The notes below the pieces were generated by a model that was given only the letters and a program-made list of their open reading frames with translations, ran no database searches and was not told the origin of the DNA. Source: Lepidurus packardi (taxonomy: Eukaryota > Arthropoda > Branchiopoda > Notostraca > Triopsidae). From it: 64,000 nucleotides of DNA. The stretch is taken from positions 2,423,001-2,487,000 of the forward strand of contig JAKZAN010000006.1 of assembly GCA_023053545.1 (NCBI GenBank), written 5' to 3'. Below, piece after piece: positions 14,379 to 28,800 of the stretch (within the stretch, counting starts at the first letter, position 1; each line of letters starts with the position of its first letter). A program made the position numbers and the translations under genes.

Positions 14379-16790
14379 AAAAGCGCGATATGCGTTGGCT
14401 CAAAGAAAAAAAAAAAACAGATGAACTGGTAGGGGAAATCAAAAAGAAAGAAAGAAAAAAGCTTTTATAGAACTCGGTGTCGATATCACGGGCGCACGCA
14501 TCCCTCCCAAATTACTTCTCCGTAAACAATTTGTCCGACTTTCAATTGTTAGACGCCTCGTGCACCTCTGAAGTATTGGAACAGTAAATATATTGCTGAG
14601 GGGAATGTTAAAAGCGCTAGTTTCACTGCAGCATAGCCCAGCAAAAAGCCACGGTCAATTAGCTGGAGCCAGGAATTTGCTGGTGACGTTCCGTGCAAAG
14701 GCTGTGGAAACCGCGGGTTGGGCCGACTGAAGACCCCCATTCCTCGCACCAAGAAAGCGCTTGCTAACCGTCGTGGAAACTTGAACGTGCCCCGAATGGC
14801 GATGGGACTCTTAGTATATTTCACGCCTCTTTCCCTTTTATCATCTTGACTATAGACAGGGTGGGTGGGAGCGGCGGGTGTTTCAAGCAGAAGATTTCTC
14901 GTGCGATGAGAAATTGTCGTGCTCTTCCAGCAAACGCTGCTATCGTTAATCCCCATCAGACTCATTTGCGGAAATTTTCCATACGATACACAGTGCACAC
15001 AACCTATAACGCGGTAAAGGGTACTCCTTTGCAAGCCTCGTCTTGTTTGTCGAATGGCTCGTATATTAGGACCGACAGTTTAGCCCGGTAAACGCGACGT
15101 AATTGGTTTAACTATAAATCCTCACTCGTCCAATCCACACTATTAGCGATAGAAGGACTAAACCAGATGAAAGAAGTATTCCCTTGCAATTTTCTCCCCC
15201 CTCCCCCCTTGTGGGCAGCCATATCTCCTAATGCAGCTGATTGTATTGTTCACTTATTACTTGTAGCGCAGCGCAGCAGAGCGTTGCAACAGCAACGGCC
15301 CACGAAATGCTGCGCGTAGTCCAACTCCAAAGGTCCTCTTCTCCCACTTGCTAAGGTTACGCTAGAAGTGCTGGCAAAAAGCGAAAGCAGGTCGTCGGCG
15401 TTAGTTGAACACTTGGCAGGACTCAATCAGGACGTCCTTGACTCTTCTTTGCCCTAACCATATCACCAGGCCTGGTACTTTCCGTGTCTTCTCATGTAGC
15501 CCTGGTACGGGGCGAAATTGCCAAGCTTGTAGTCCCTTCCTATTTACCTTGGGGTATTGCCTTCGAGGCGTGGATTGTGTGAACATGTGGAGGAAATAGC
15601 CACCTTTTCTTTCTCAACCTTGCTTTCCGCCAGCCTAGTTGGAGTGAACATACCCTGTGATGCCAAATTTTCTCTGGACACTGGTGTTAGTTAGGACTAA
15701 AGTAGTTCGCGAACGAAGATATTATCAACAGTATTAACTTGGGCGCGAATGCCTGGATTGCGAAACCAAGCTGTTTAGTTCCTGAGTTTCACATGCTGTG
15801 CCGGAGCTGCTTGGGGAACCCTTACCGTGTGTTGATTGTTATTCCGTGTACCCCAAAAGCTCGCTGACAACACAAAAAGACGTTTTGCAGAGATTTACGT
15901 TTTTCTTTATAGCGGAAAACTTTCGGGGTTCTTTGTCCTATCCTTTAGACTTGTACTGGAACTTTTTCGTCTCTTTTCTCCCTTTATTCTTTTTCTTCCG
16001 TTTTCGCGGGGAGTTGCATGACCCAATACTTCTGCGAAGGAAGTCCACGACATGTTTTCTTCCGTCAAATGAAAACGTCAGCTGGCACGTAGGAGTCCCC
16101 CGCCAAATTGGATGACCTAAAATGACCTTACATGAATGAACGGAGGTCGCTACTACCGAGACTGCTTACGAACAAAAAAGCTGGCATAGTTATGGCGTAA
16201 AAGACGATAAAAATTGATACGAATGTGGAAAGAGGACCCAAGCTAAGAGTCGAGACTAGTCTGGCTCTCACCCCCACCCTTCAGCCGCGATGGCAGAATT
16301 GTGCGTTTCCTTATGAGCTATGAGACACTAGCCTAAATGGGATTGCAAAGAAAAGGAATGTCTGGTGAAGTGTGAGGTGTCCAATTTAGTGTAACAAATT
16401 CTCCATTTCGGGAGCCCAGGGTTCTTAAAAAAGGGAGGACCCTGGGAAAGATAGAAAGCAAACGAGGCGACTTGAGCGAATTCCTTGCCACCTTATTTAC
16501 TCACAGCTCGCGACCATGACTGCACCCGCTTTCCCGTTCCAGTGATTCCTTAGCTAGCGAACGTTCAAAGGGAAGAGAGTTAGGCAGGTCTAGGCTTGGC
16601 TTAGCGAGCGTTACTCGTTCTAGTATTACCCTTTTGCCAGACAAGTCAAGACAGGGCCTGAGCCGCACATTTCTCTAAATCGTTAATCGACGTCGTTATC
16701 CAATTTTTGTCTCTTTTTGGGGCCGTTTCGAACTCATCGGCCATGCGACTCGCCCTCCCATGTTCTTGTTTGGCAATTCGCAAACTCCTG

Positions 16791-16798
16791 TGACGTCA
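16791..16798. promoter_or_regulatory. Palindromic CRE-type site upstream of the Sidestep-family start
   Basis: The octamer TGACGTCA, the full cAMP-response-element palindrome bound by CREB/ATF factors, lies 40 bp before the chosen start codon. An 8-mer is expected about once in 64 kb by chance. The window has three, two of which are copies within a tandem duplication in intron 3 of the same gene. Whether it lies in promoter or 5' UTR cannot be told. Confidence 0.35.
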
Positions 16799-16837
16799 GC
16801 GTCCTTTAAACGGGGGGTGGGAAAGCGACATACAGCG

Positions 16838-19800
16838 ATGACAAACACCATGGCTGGCTTGGTGACCCTGGCGTGGGCCTTATTTGTCATGCATGCGGTT
16901 GCAGTACAAGCTTTAACTACCCGATTCAACAAGAATGGTAAGTGTTCGAACACGTAGCCTTATCGTTGCTACGCTTTGTTCACAATTCTCGCCTCATCTT
17001 TCCTTGTCTTGGAAGTTGTAATCCTGCAGCAAAAAGGGGAGAGCCCCAGTACTCTGGCTAGATATTGCAGTGCGAAACTCCATAGGGAGGACCAAGTAAA
17101 AACAGATCATTTACTAAAGCCACCGGTGTTGTGTCGCATGTCAAGAAGACAAATCTTTGTCTGGCTTTTAATGAATGGTTCTAATTGTATACCATTTTTT
17201 GTTTGCAGCGCGGAACTACGTCTAGTCGTTGGTTTTTCTTCTTGTTTCCTGAAATTTTTTTTGTTTTCGTTCTTTTTTTTTCTTTTCTTATTTTATCTTG
17301 ATCGCGTAAGTTGGTCTCAACGGCCATTGTGGAACGCTTCTTATTGCTTATGCAGGAAAATGAACTAGATGGTCTGGAAAAGAAAAGTTTTCTAGTCAGA
17401 CTGTTCCCGTCAACTTGTTGACAAGTACGAGTCCTCTGATTTCGTTTACATACCTTAAGTCGATTTCTTCCGGCCACTTCTTTTCCAAGAAGTTCGCTAG
17501 AAGCGCAAGAAACTAAACCTTCGTTTCGTTGCTTTCATTATTGTTTCTTTTGCGGACAAGAAAAGTTGACCTTAAAAGGTAAAAAAAGTAAAATAAAAGA
17601 CGGTATAAAAAACGACGAAGAGTAATGCAACAAGAAATGAACTGAGGAGCAAGTATGTAATAGTGGTCCAAGTTCCTGTGCACTTCCGTGCAAAAAGCAT
17701 TTTCTCACTTGAAGCCCATACCTCCAGGAAAAGGCTGAGAAAACCTACAGACAGCAGGGCAACTTGGCACTGGCGATACCATTTTTCGCTAACCCAAATG
17801 CTCGTTCCAACTTTTTTTTTCTACTTTTTTTTTTTTTCTCTGTGGAGCTTCCACATCCTTTGGAAACAGCAAACGAAAAAAATTATTGTATATCTCGTGC
17901 ATCTTACACTGTATAGATGCGACCTCACGAGAACCCACGGAGGTCCCGATCATTCGTCGACAACTTCCGCTTCATAGCCTCTGTAAGAGGCGGTCGACAC
18001 GTGCGATTTTTGCGTTGTAAGCCAAAGTCATAGCTTAGAATGCAAGATCAATTATTCCTTGTCAAGCACGTGGGTTTTTAACTTCTCTAGATAGTCTCTG
18101 GACCTGCGATATCACGGTCACACAGATCTTTTCGCGGAAGCAAGTCCGAACAGAAAATTGACCTGGCCGTATTTTCTTTTTTAATCTGAGGAAATGCGAC
18201 GTAAAAGCTGTATCTTTCATCAATATTGTATCTTACTGCTCCGAAATCGAAGCACCGTTGAGTCTTAGAGACATCGAAAAGCCCAAGCCGCATCAGCGGG
18301 GACATTTGTGTCGGAAATATTTGCATTTCTTATCGAGTAAATACTTAAGCACGACGAGAGTCTTAAACCTATTAGCCTGGGATTTCTTTCCTTTTCCCGT
18401 AGTTTGCAGCAGAAGGGGGTCTTCTCCAACGTGCATAGTTATCAATGCCCGGGGGGTATTTATTCTTTTTGTGGAGGTCAAATAAACGAAAACCACCGTT
18501 CGAATTCTGGGCTTTTTTTAGCTTAAAAAGATGAAGATCCCACTGATCATAAAAAAGTTTTCTTAAAGCGCGAAGCCCTTCATCGTCTTGTAGAAACGTG
18601 GAGAGGGGGATAGAAAAAGCTTCATCCTATAGGCTTTCGCCTACACTAATAGTTTTCGCTGTATAAGTTATCCGTTCGTCTCAGATATATCATGGAGTTG
18701 AAATAGGGGAGGTGTCGCTAATTGCGAGCGAATAATAAAGCCCATTCCTTGCAGCTGCCGTTTGCACGATTCGCAGAACTTGGAAACAAGTTGCCAGTAT
18801 ACCCGGTAGCATTGTGTCTTCCACTTAAGCTGAAAGCGACTCTGCAAGCCTGCAACCATGCAATTGATTTTCGTACGCGGAAATCCCCGACCTGCTTATA
18901 CTAAATCAAGCCTACTAGTTGTTTGCCAAAATAATTCACTTTTTCATTAATCTTATTGATTTATGAAGTTGTATGGACTCGACAACCATTAGCAACGTAC
19001 GTCTAAACGATCCAAAATCCCCTTGTCAGTTTGAACTGACGGTGAGCCAACAGTTAAGGACGGACCTGTAAGGTTAACTATACACAATCTGTCAGGCGTG
19101 CATCAAAGCAGCTTAAAAGACTGTTTACTATTTCCTGTGGACAGAACTTCACAACTCGTGTAGTATATGGAAAGTTTATGTTCTGTTCCGCAACTGTTTG
19201 CCTTTCGACCAAAGAACAAAAATATACTTTATTCGTAATTCATGCGCAACTTTGTTGCTTTTTATTGCAGGTATCGAGTGGGAGATTCCCTCAACCTGAA
19301 TAAGTCATTTCCGTGGAAACATTGTTGGAGCTTTTCTGGCACAAGTATGGCAATTTTAGTGGTTTGGTTTAATCGAGCACCTCGTCGAGCTTCCCCCAAC
19401 CCTAAGCGAAATGCTAATATTGACGTAAACCAGCATTATATTTTACTTGTCAAGTATAGCTTCCCCATTCTGTGTATTAATTTCAATAATGTTTCATTCC
19501 AAGTAGTCTTTAGGAAAGAGGCTTAATTTCATGAAAGTAAAATGGCAACCAGAATGGTCTAAACTTGGATCGCTTAATTGTTCACGCGTAAAGCCGTGAA
19601 ATTACCTATTCATGGGTTCTCCTTATGTCTTGGTTTTCGTGCCTTTTACTAGCCAAGTTGTCTTCTATCTTTATGGTTTGACGTTTAAGTTAAAATCGCA
19701 CTTTGAAAGCCAAAAAGTTCACAAACTTTAACAATCAATGACGGGAGGAAAAGAAACATCCTCTAGTCCATATGCTAGGTCGTCATTGTCCATTACTTCT

Positions 19801-22800
19801 CTCCCTGGCATCGTCGTTTGCATGGCTCTCGCGTTCTCGTTTCAAGTCTTTGCCGTCAAACACGCGAATTCGAAGCTGGTACTTTCCATGCAAATGTAAA
19901 CCGTCATATACCAAGAACGCCTGCTATAAGTGGAGAAAGAGAGTCCGTTGAGTACCCAAATACCCCAGCTAAAATAAAATAAAAACGGAAGGGGGGGTAT
20001 TGGGAACTGTGATTTTTTAATTGATTTTTTAAAGTTTCGCTTACCAAACATCCATTGGGCGTGGGATAAAGATTCCAACGGCAACAAATCGGAAGGAAGG
20101 GAAGTGTTTAATTGAAAATTTCCCTGTGTTCGCGTAAATACATGGGTTGCATTTTCACTGAGTCGGAATGCTGGCAAGTGCAGGTAGACCCAGGAAACTT
20201 CTTTGACGTGTCAAAAAAAGAAAAAAATCATGATTACTCCCTTAATTACTTTGGGAAAATAGGAGAATTCCGTACGAATCTGGAACAGAAAAGGGGAAGC
20301 TCATCGAAACTTTTAAAATTCTGTAATAGAGTGAATATGGCCGTTCAGCTTACCTTTGTTTGCAACTTGTGTACTTGATGCTCCGTATTTCTTGGGTACC
20401 TTCAGGCTGTTCCGGGAAACTGATTGAAAAGCTGAACAGGCTGTTGGAGGTTTACTAGTTTTCGCATCAAGTTTGTGGCAGCCTTCTGATTTCGTTATTC
20501 CTGCACACTCTCATCTCTCAACTTCTTTGGCAACCCAACTTTTTTGTATAACACAACACAGACACAGCACAGAGATTTTTCTTAGATATATTTATATTTT
20601 GTGTGTGTACCGGGATGTGGTATTTTAAACATCTCGCTTTGTCGGAACAATTGCATGGTTATTCGTGTGAGGTAGTCGGGTACGGTATTCGAGGCAGAAA
20701 TGCGAGATGAAAAAAATTGAGAAGGTTTCGCTCTTGGAAAGCTATGAATGATTAATAATGGTGATGAAAGCGGAAAAAATTGGAACATTTCTTCCTTATA
20801 AAGAAAGCACCAAAAGAAAAGTGTATAAATATTCAAATCCATAGCTGTTCTTTCCTTTGGGTACTTTTCTGCATCGTTGATTCAATCTTGATGTGACGTG
20901 CTACTGTCGACAAAGGCTTGTATGGGTTGATCCCCTCAGTCTGGTTCTCGCAGTTTTCTTTACCAGATCCAACGTAGCGCTGCGTTTTCCATAAAGATTA
21001 CCTCATTGCTAGAGTTGAGAGCAAAGTAAAGAGCATAGCATATCACTAGCATCTACTGCTGATTCTCACTGACTGTAAAGCAGAAGATTACTGATAAAAA
21101 GAGTTGTATTTGAATGGACGAAAATGATATGACTGCATAACAAATTTAGTATAATGCGAGACTACGACTACCAAGACATAGTAATTATTGTAAAGCTAAC
21201 TTACTCATCCATGGTTGATATTGTGACTAGGATTCACTGTGCTCGTATAATATAATCCATTTAATTTTGTTTTCTCCCTTCTTTCTTTTCTTGTTGCCCT
21301 CTTTAGTTACAACGGTTGAAGCATGGGGCGTTGTAGGAGGAGCAGCCTTTCTTCCTTGTCCTGTGGAAGCTCCGCCTCCAGACCGAGTTGTTCTCATCTT
21401 GTGGTACCGGGCAGTGTCAGATACTCCGATTTACAGGTACTGTAGCTAAACTAAATACTAAAAAAACAGCTTTCGTGTGGCAAGTTTCAGTTGGAGATTT
21501 TTGATTTTCAAATTAAACCATAACAACATTAGATCCACAGTACCTTTAACTCACATAATTTTATGTCGTCTGCTTTTGGAAGAAAAGGGGAGACTTATTT
21601 ATACAACGTCAAATGTAGTTGAGCTCCCTAATTATTACGATGCAAGAAGAATTGTCCCGTTTCCTAAAATTACCATCGATTCGGGAACTTTCTTTTTAAG
21701 AGTATAATTGAAAAGACTCCTAACGGTGGAACGTGTCAAGGATAGGATGTTGTTGAATGAAACTTGTGGCTATTTCTTGATTAAGGACATTATGAAGGGC
21801 TCATTGGCTGGAGCAGAAGTGCCTAAGCAACGCTGGCGAAAAGTCTAAATTGCTTCAAGATGACTTTTATTTTCTACCCTCGGAAGATCAGCAAAAAAAA
21901 AACGATTCCCTACAGTGTACGTGAAATTACCCTTGTGCGCCAGACGCTTTACGTGGATATCTTGATAGTCGTCTATTTAAACCTTTCAAATTTGTTTGGG
22001 TGCTACGAGGTTTTCTGTTCAGAACCAAACTCGGTAAACCCACTTTCTTCGTTTAATGGCAGCTCCCGGAACGTTTACCAATTACCTCCGGGTCCTTTTT
22101 GGTTTTAGTTTACCTTGCAGTATATATAAACAACAGTCAGGACAAATGGCCCATTTATTTTTACCTATTTTGGGACCTTTAACGTCTCATTCAGCGTTGA
22201 TACACGCACTTCACATTGGTGGAGGGGGGTTTTGAGAATCTTTTCCATTCCCGGAACGTTTTATTTAGCATAAGATTCCGTTAGTTGATTGTCATTGATG
22301 TACATTCATTTAAGATCAAATCGCCCTAGGACCGTATAAAACTTTCTACTTCGGAGGGACGATTACTTCACTTTGATGCTTTCAATTACGGTCCAGCTCA
22401 TCTATTCCCTGGACCCCATCGATGCAATTCACAGTTCAAAGAATCTTTAGACCCTTTCAAGTTTTTCTCTTTTTCCCTCTCTTCCGCCGCTGGGTTGGCT
22501 TACCATTTCTTATACGCTCCTTTGACCAAGCCACCCTTATGGGGTTGGCTCTCAAACCTGGATTCTTATAAGATAGCCACAGCCAAAACTTTCGTCTCGC
22601 AGGGCGTTCGAAGCCGCTTTTAATTCCTCTGGGATCCTTTTTTCGCTCTTTTTCTTAGGACCAAAAAAAAAACCCCACCTATAACAGACTGTATTCTTTT
22701 CATTGTTTGGTATCCTCTTCTAGTGTCGATGCACGTGATGGACAACTAGCCCATGCTGGACACTGGTCGGCAGAGTTTGCGTTCGGGAGAAGAGCTACGT

Positions 22801-25800
22801 TTGTTATTTCCCCTCCTCCCTCGCCGTTGTCATCCATGCCATCGCCGCTAAACCCCTCATCTAGTGGGTTGATAATAGAAGGCCTTCATGATACTGATGC
22901 GGGCGTGTACCGTTGCCGTGTAGACTTCCGTCAAGCCCAAACGCGGAATTCCTATGTTTATCTCTCTGTGACTGGTAAGTGGATGACTTCTTTCTTCCCA
23001 AGTGAAAGAAGAAAACCAAACAAGTATAAAAGACTTGTTTTTGTAGTATGTCATGAGCATCTTCCGCAAAAACTTCCGCTGAGGTTCTTCCGTAGTAATA
23101 GTAAGGAGAAGAAAGAACAAAAGTCACCCTCCCCCCCCCCCACCCCCCTTGAGCTTTCTAATATTCGCGAGCAACCATATGCTGTTGAGCACTAAGATAG
23201 TTCAGAAACCATGAGGACTTTTTTGCCCAGTCTAGCATTTTAATTGCAACATCTTTTGCCTGCATGGAAGCGAAGAAAAACTACGAAAGCTTCAGACATT
23301 TCCTGGGCCGCGTTTTATTTGCCCGAAGTGCTTTAATGCGCTTCAAGGAGACCGCTGGATATATATAGTGAACTAGCTTTTCATGTGGGGTTCTTGTTAC
23401 GCTAAAATTGTTACGCTAGCATTGCAGAGCTATTGCATTCGTAATGGGAATATTCCATCGTATGGATACAGGCTAAGGGCAGGTTATCGTATGAAAGGGC
23501 GAGTCTGTCGTTCCTGAAAAGCGCTAGAGCTTCAAGCGTTTCTTCCGGGTGAGCTAAAGGACAGCGTATCATTTGTCGCATGTTTTTCTTCGCGATATTC
23601 ATATTCTGGACCCTTCTACCCCTCAACTTGAGCGGATTTTATGGGAGTGTTTTCTCTCTCTTCACTCTTCTTCTTCATCTATCCATTTCTACGCTTCTTC
23701 ATCATCGCCATTCTTGTGTCCCCCTTGAAAACTTGCTCTGAAATAAAATTCTAAAAAAAATGTTTTCCTCCTACTTGCTTGAAGGATATATGGCAAAAGC
23801 CAAGCCTCATGCGAGCACTGCTGCAATTTACTTCGTTTTGTCACCCAAGATTTACATGTGAGGTTCTAGCCAAGGCTGATTTCCAAGTAAAATGGCAAAG
23901 CGAGCTTGAGCGGTTACGTCGTTTCCTAAGAGTAAACAGGGTATCTAGCATAACCTTCCAAGTGTCGATACTCTTCCTAGCGCCAAAAATTAACATCACG
24001 GTACTATCACTATTCGTCATTTGTTTGCATGAATTACATGTAACTTTAGCTTGAAGAAGAACTCGAGGAAGGGTAGGATTGCAGAGTGACGCGGCCATTG
24101 TCAATGTATGCAGAAAAGTTGCCCCGTATGTCTTCTCTGTCGTCTTTTTCTTTTAGAAAAAATTGAATTACTCCTTGCATGCACGTATAACTTTGAGCTC
24201 GAAGGTGGCAGCCCAATGGAACGGGGCTGTCACAAATAACAGGAACCTGAGCTTGTCACGTGCGTTTGTAATTCCACCTCATAGCATTCCGTAGAGATAT
24301 GATCTGATGTCTGACCCAATATCCATTGAGTGTAAAAGGAATATCGTTGAAAAAATTCAAATGATCATCCATAAGCTGAAATATCCATTTTGCTGTGGGG
24401 AGCGGCTTGTTTTTTCTCGGGAGGCATTTTTTTTATTTCTCCATTCTCGGTTTTACTTGGTTTGCACCGGTGTAAAATTATGACCGTCTTTTTATATTTT
24501 TGGGCGGGTGGGGAAAAATGGCGCCATAGACTGCAGATAGAAAATTCTTAGGGTTTTACTTGAAATAGCGTTTTCACGTCTTGTTTTTTGCTCATCAAGC
24601 GCAGCAAATCCTTTTTCCTTGTGTGCCATGCGTCGTGGCCCGTGCGATGCCTCTCCTAGCCATGTGTCTTCGATTTTCTCGTTGTCGTTTATCTTGTTCT
24701 CCATGTGTGTCCTTCGGCATACAAATATTCACGAGACAAGTTTTCTTGCGGGTTTGTCCCCTGGATACAAGACAAGGGAGGGCGTTATTCCGAAATGAAG
24801 TTTCCCTGGGAAAAAAATCACTGCGTCATGGCATGCAACCTGAAGTAATCAAAGTTTACAGCAATGTCATTATGTACCTTAGTCCCTTCAGCGTCATTTA
24901 GTGTCGAGTGCTAGCTTTCCTGTTGCCAAACACCTAAAGCAACAAGAGAGGCCCCGGAGGCCGCCGGAAGAAACTCAAGCATGAAAAACGGAATTCAGGC
25001 ACTTCACTTGCCAGTACAGTCTTCCGTGTCGATTAACTGTTTCCTCGTTTGCGTTAATAAACTAACGGGCAAATATTGACGGAGTGAGGGACGACCCCTT
25101 CACATCTGTCTCGTATGGTTAATTTGGTGGCAATTAAGTTTTTGTTGTATTTTCCAAGATTTACCTCGAAACTGTTTTCGGCGAAAATTTCGTTCCTTGT
25201 TAGATTATTTCTTTGTTTTAATTATATTTTTTGACCCAACAAGTATTAAATAGTATATTACAACAAAAATAGACAAATTAACCCATGAAAAACGGTGCAA
25301 TGGTACACGTACATTAATTTATTGTCGACGTTGATTTATTGTATCGTAGTTTTTCTATTTCATTTGGCCGCTTGCGAAGTCAAGGAGAATTGATCTACAA
25401 GTACGGACTTTCAGATGACAGTAATTCCAACCAGCTCGTGTGCCATGAGTTACATGCAGTCGCTTAGGGAACGCCATCCAAGTTAGATGAGCAGTTAAAA
25501 GGCTCGTAAAATTATGTCTTGGTATATTCAAAATTGTGGCAAGTTCTCATTAGCGATGCCTAGCTTTGAAAGTCTGGCTTCTCCGTTCTACTTGTTGGTT
25601 AGAATTTCGAACTTAACATAAATGCAGTCCCACCCATCCCTGTAAAGTTATGCACTGAGCTAAATTTGTGTTGGGTATTGAATGTGTTGAAGCTGAGTTA
25701 TCAAAATTCAGCCGGGTGAACGTTTTTTGCTAGCGAATGGGATCCTTACTTTAATAAATTAAGTTGGTATAAAAGTAAACTTCTTTTTTTGAGGACATGC

Positions 25801-28800
25801 TTGTCATGTCGGAATCTAGAGGAAAAAGCTATAACTGTCGTAAAATTGAAAGGACATTTCGTTAGTTTCTCCCTCGAGGATTCGCTTCTTTATGCCGGGG
25901 AAGGATTTTTTTTAGTAACCATGTTAAGGGAAAATACACGAGATCACAGACGTATCCCGTATTTCCTTGATGTCTGAAGTTCCATCTAACTTGACAGATG
26001 GCTGGATATTTCCCCCTTTGCAACTCGTTGGGCGTCTTCCTCGTCTAGAATTTCTCCAAGTAGTTGGTTATCATGCCTGCGAATAGTACGTCTCTTATAT
26101 GTCTATCTGGGGTTATTACGATAAGTATAATATGATTGTAAATACCTTCCTGGTGGAGCCAACCCTGACGCAAAATATGTTGACATTTTACTGAATGGGG
26201 GAAATGATAAGACCGCGATTTCTTGTTCTGAATAGGTGTCAAGATAAAGCCTGAACCCTTAGGGAGGGAGTTATTTTTGGTGCTAGCGCATATTTTTGGT
26301 GCTAGCCGCCCAATAACTATTCTTTAGCTTATCCTTCGTTGTTCGTCGCGCTTGTGGAGGAAACCAGGGGCCTCTTCGATGGAAATTCCACTCTGGTCCC
26401 AGGGGAACGAAGGTCCCGGGCCCAGAGCCACTTCCACCGAGAGTCCAAAAAAGGGACGAAAGGGTTTGGAAGAATGAAGGGTGGGAGGGAGGTAAAGCGA
26501 AGAAGACCCGGAGAGCAGGAGGTAAGGGCCTGTTAAGGCTCGGATGGCACAGCGCACTGGAACGCACTGGTGACCCTAGCTGACCGTCTTCCTTATATAC
26601 CAAGGTGAAAGGTTACGCGGCCACGGCGAAAAACCTCTCGAGGAGGGAAGGGAGAGAGGTCCAGTCTCTAGAAGGGGCTTTTCTCTAAGCTGTGACGCGG
26701 ACCTCCGAGGCGGGCAAGCCCAAAGAGCGAGAGAGAAGGGCAACCACTAATTAACAAGCCGGAGCTAACTCCTAATAGGCTATGCTAAAGTCTCCTAACC
26801 AGCCCAAGGCCGGTGAAGGTGCCCGCAAGATCCACCAGCTTGGGATGCATGCTGGAGATGTCTTTATTGCTGCATCGCCAGCCTTTCTTTACTAAGGGCA
26901 CATAGAAATTAGGGTCATTTCTAGGCTGTCTCTTATTTTATTACGAGCTGTAATAAGGAATACGAAATTGCGGGCAAAAATTCACGACGAAAATTTAGAA
27001 TGTGGTGTGCTTAGGACGATACCCAGCAATGGCACATTTGGTTAGCCTCTTAAAATAACTTGTGTCGAGCCCAGGCATTCTTTTGTGATGAGTTGCTTAG
27101 TTGAACACTTTTATCTCATAAGTAATTTCTTTAAAAAAAAAAATACAAGGCTGTACAGTGCTGAGTTTTCTTACTTGCCTTTTCTCTTGGCTTCTTTCTC
27201 TTGCTCTCCCCATTTTTTTTTTCTTAAAGACATGTCTCTAAACAAGTAGGAGGAAGCCCTAGCAAGCAGGGCACGTAGCCCAGGAGTTTTCCTCTACCGC
27301 GTCAGATGGTCCCTAGCTCCGTTTTTTATTTTTTTCGTCACTCTTCATAATGCCTGCGAATTGGATCCACATGCTTAGTCTTCACCGCGTGAATTCTTTA
27401 ATCTGTGCTTCGCATGTGCCATAAAACCAACCGGGTACAGCTGGTTAAAGGGGGTAATCAAGAAAGCCTCTCTGATCGCTGCTACAAAGTTTTCTCTCTA
27501 GGAATTGCTTAGGTCCTATACTTCGTTAAGGCAATGCGAGCAAAATTGACGTCCGTCCAACACAACTGGGAGTCACAGATAAGGAAAAGGGGGCTCCCGA
27601 TTTTTTTTTATTTTCTTCCCCGATTCGCCATTTCTTCGTCTGCCTGGCTTTGTCCCTGAAACCAAATGTGTCAGGGACCAGGATGAAAACGAGGCGAGAG
27701 CACACAGAGAGTGTGAGTCGAGACAGTGGGATGTGGATCGACCGGCGGATTTTAAAGCGGCCAGCGAAGGCCGCTAAGGAAGTCTTCTATAAAGAATGCT
27801 CAGCTATGGCTACTACTTGCTTCCCAAAGGCTTTTCTTTGCTTAGAACCATAACATCCCTCTATTTCTCGGGATGATATAACGTGGTAGGGTCCAGAAAA
27901 TCCGCCCCAGGGATATTTTACTTTGCTCTTAGACCCCCCCTCCAAAAAAAAGTGACGTTACACGAAATGACAATACGGTAAGGTTTTTTGGGGGTTTTGA
28001 TTGCCTGGGCAGACCAAAAGTGTCATCCTTGAAAACTATTTTTATTTCTTTTTTGGGGGGTCCTTCTAATGTCACTTTAAGTCACACAATCCCACTGTCA
28101 GAGTTCTATTGCTACTTTTTTTGCCCAGAAACGTTATAGGAAGCCTATCCTTTTGTTCTTCACTGTTAACCAAAAGTAAAAACAAACTTGTTTGCCGGTC
28201 AATTGCTTTTGCGTTCAAGTGGACCAGAGGGCGATGGACCGAGCTACAAGCACGCGTTTAAGTAGCTACTGTTGAGTGTAAAAAAATTAATAAGACTTTT
28301 TTAAGAACTACTTTAATACTAAGTCAGGCCAATGGAGAATGCACATCATGGTAAATAACTCCGGTGCATTAACAAGTGAGTATTGCCAGGGAGTGTTAAG
28401 AGCTTATTAGAGGTTCAACCCGAGCTGTCCAATGCCGTGTGTATATTATCACTCGAACTTGGTCGAATGTCAAGAACTTGGCTCAAGGATTTCTAGTTTT
28501 CCCATTTTTCTTCTCTTTCGTCGCATTTAATTGGAGCTTTACGGGCATGCAGATGAAGGCAGAAGGAGCATTGTTACTCTGCAGTTTTATGCTTTAAGTA
28601 AATGAAGCCAGCTGCACGCCCTTCAGAAGCAATGTTGAATTCTTCGTTATCCCTTTTTCCTTCCCCTTATTCGGGGGAAATGCTAAACAAATTCCGGTGT
28701 CTGCGTGGGATTGAGATTAAAATGAAAAAAAAAATGTGTGCAATCCAGACAGTAAACGCTGATAACTCGAAACACACGAGGCGCAACTTCTGCTTTGCAT

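Larger units (their letters stand above)
3965..16837. other. Long gene-free stretch between kinase and Sidestep-family gene
   Basis: About 12.9 kb with no exon I can support. It holds the 3' UTR of the kinase gene, and probably the promoter and any 5' UTR exons of the Sidestep-family gene at its right end. Open frames such as 10245-10640, 13992-14288 and 14549-15034 (-) have no recognisable domain, lack coherent splice partners, and are within what chance gives at this composition. A GA-rich microsatellite lies at 14351-14378 and a short telomere-like repeat at 4041-4055. Non-coding RNA genes or enhancers cannot be excluded by reading alone. Confidence 0.5.

Noticed and set aside
14549..15034. 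161-codon open frame on the minus strand
   Set aside because: It begins with TTG rather than ATG, shows no recognisable domain and has no splice partners. Frames of this length occur by chance in 64 kb.
26283..26603. Purine-rich, GC-richer patch with a 106-codon minus-strand frame in Sidestep intron 3
   Set aside because: The frame is low-complexity Pro/Ser/Leu sequence without a domain. The patch may be regulatory, but nothing specific supports it.
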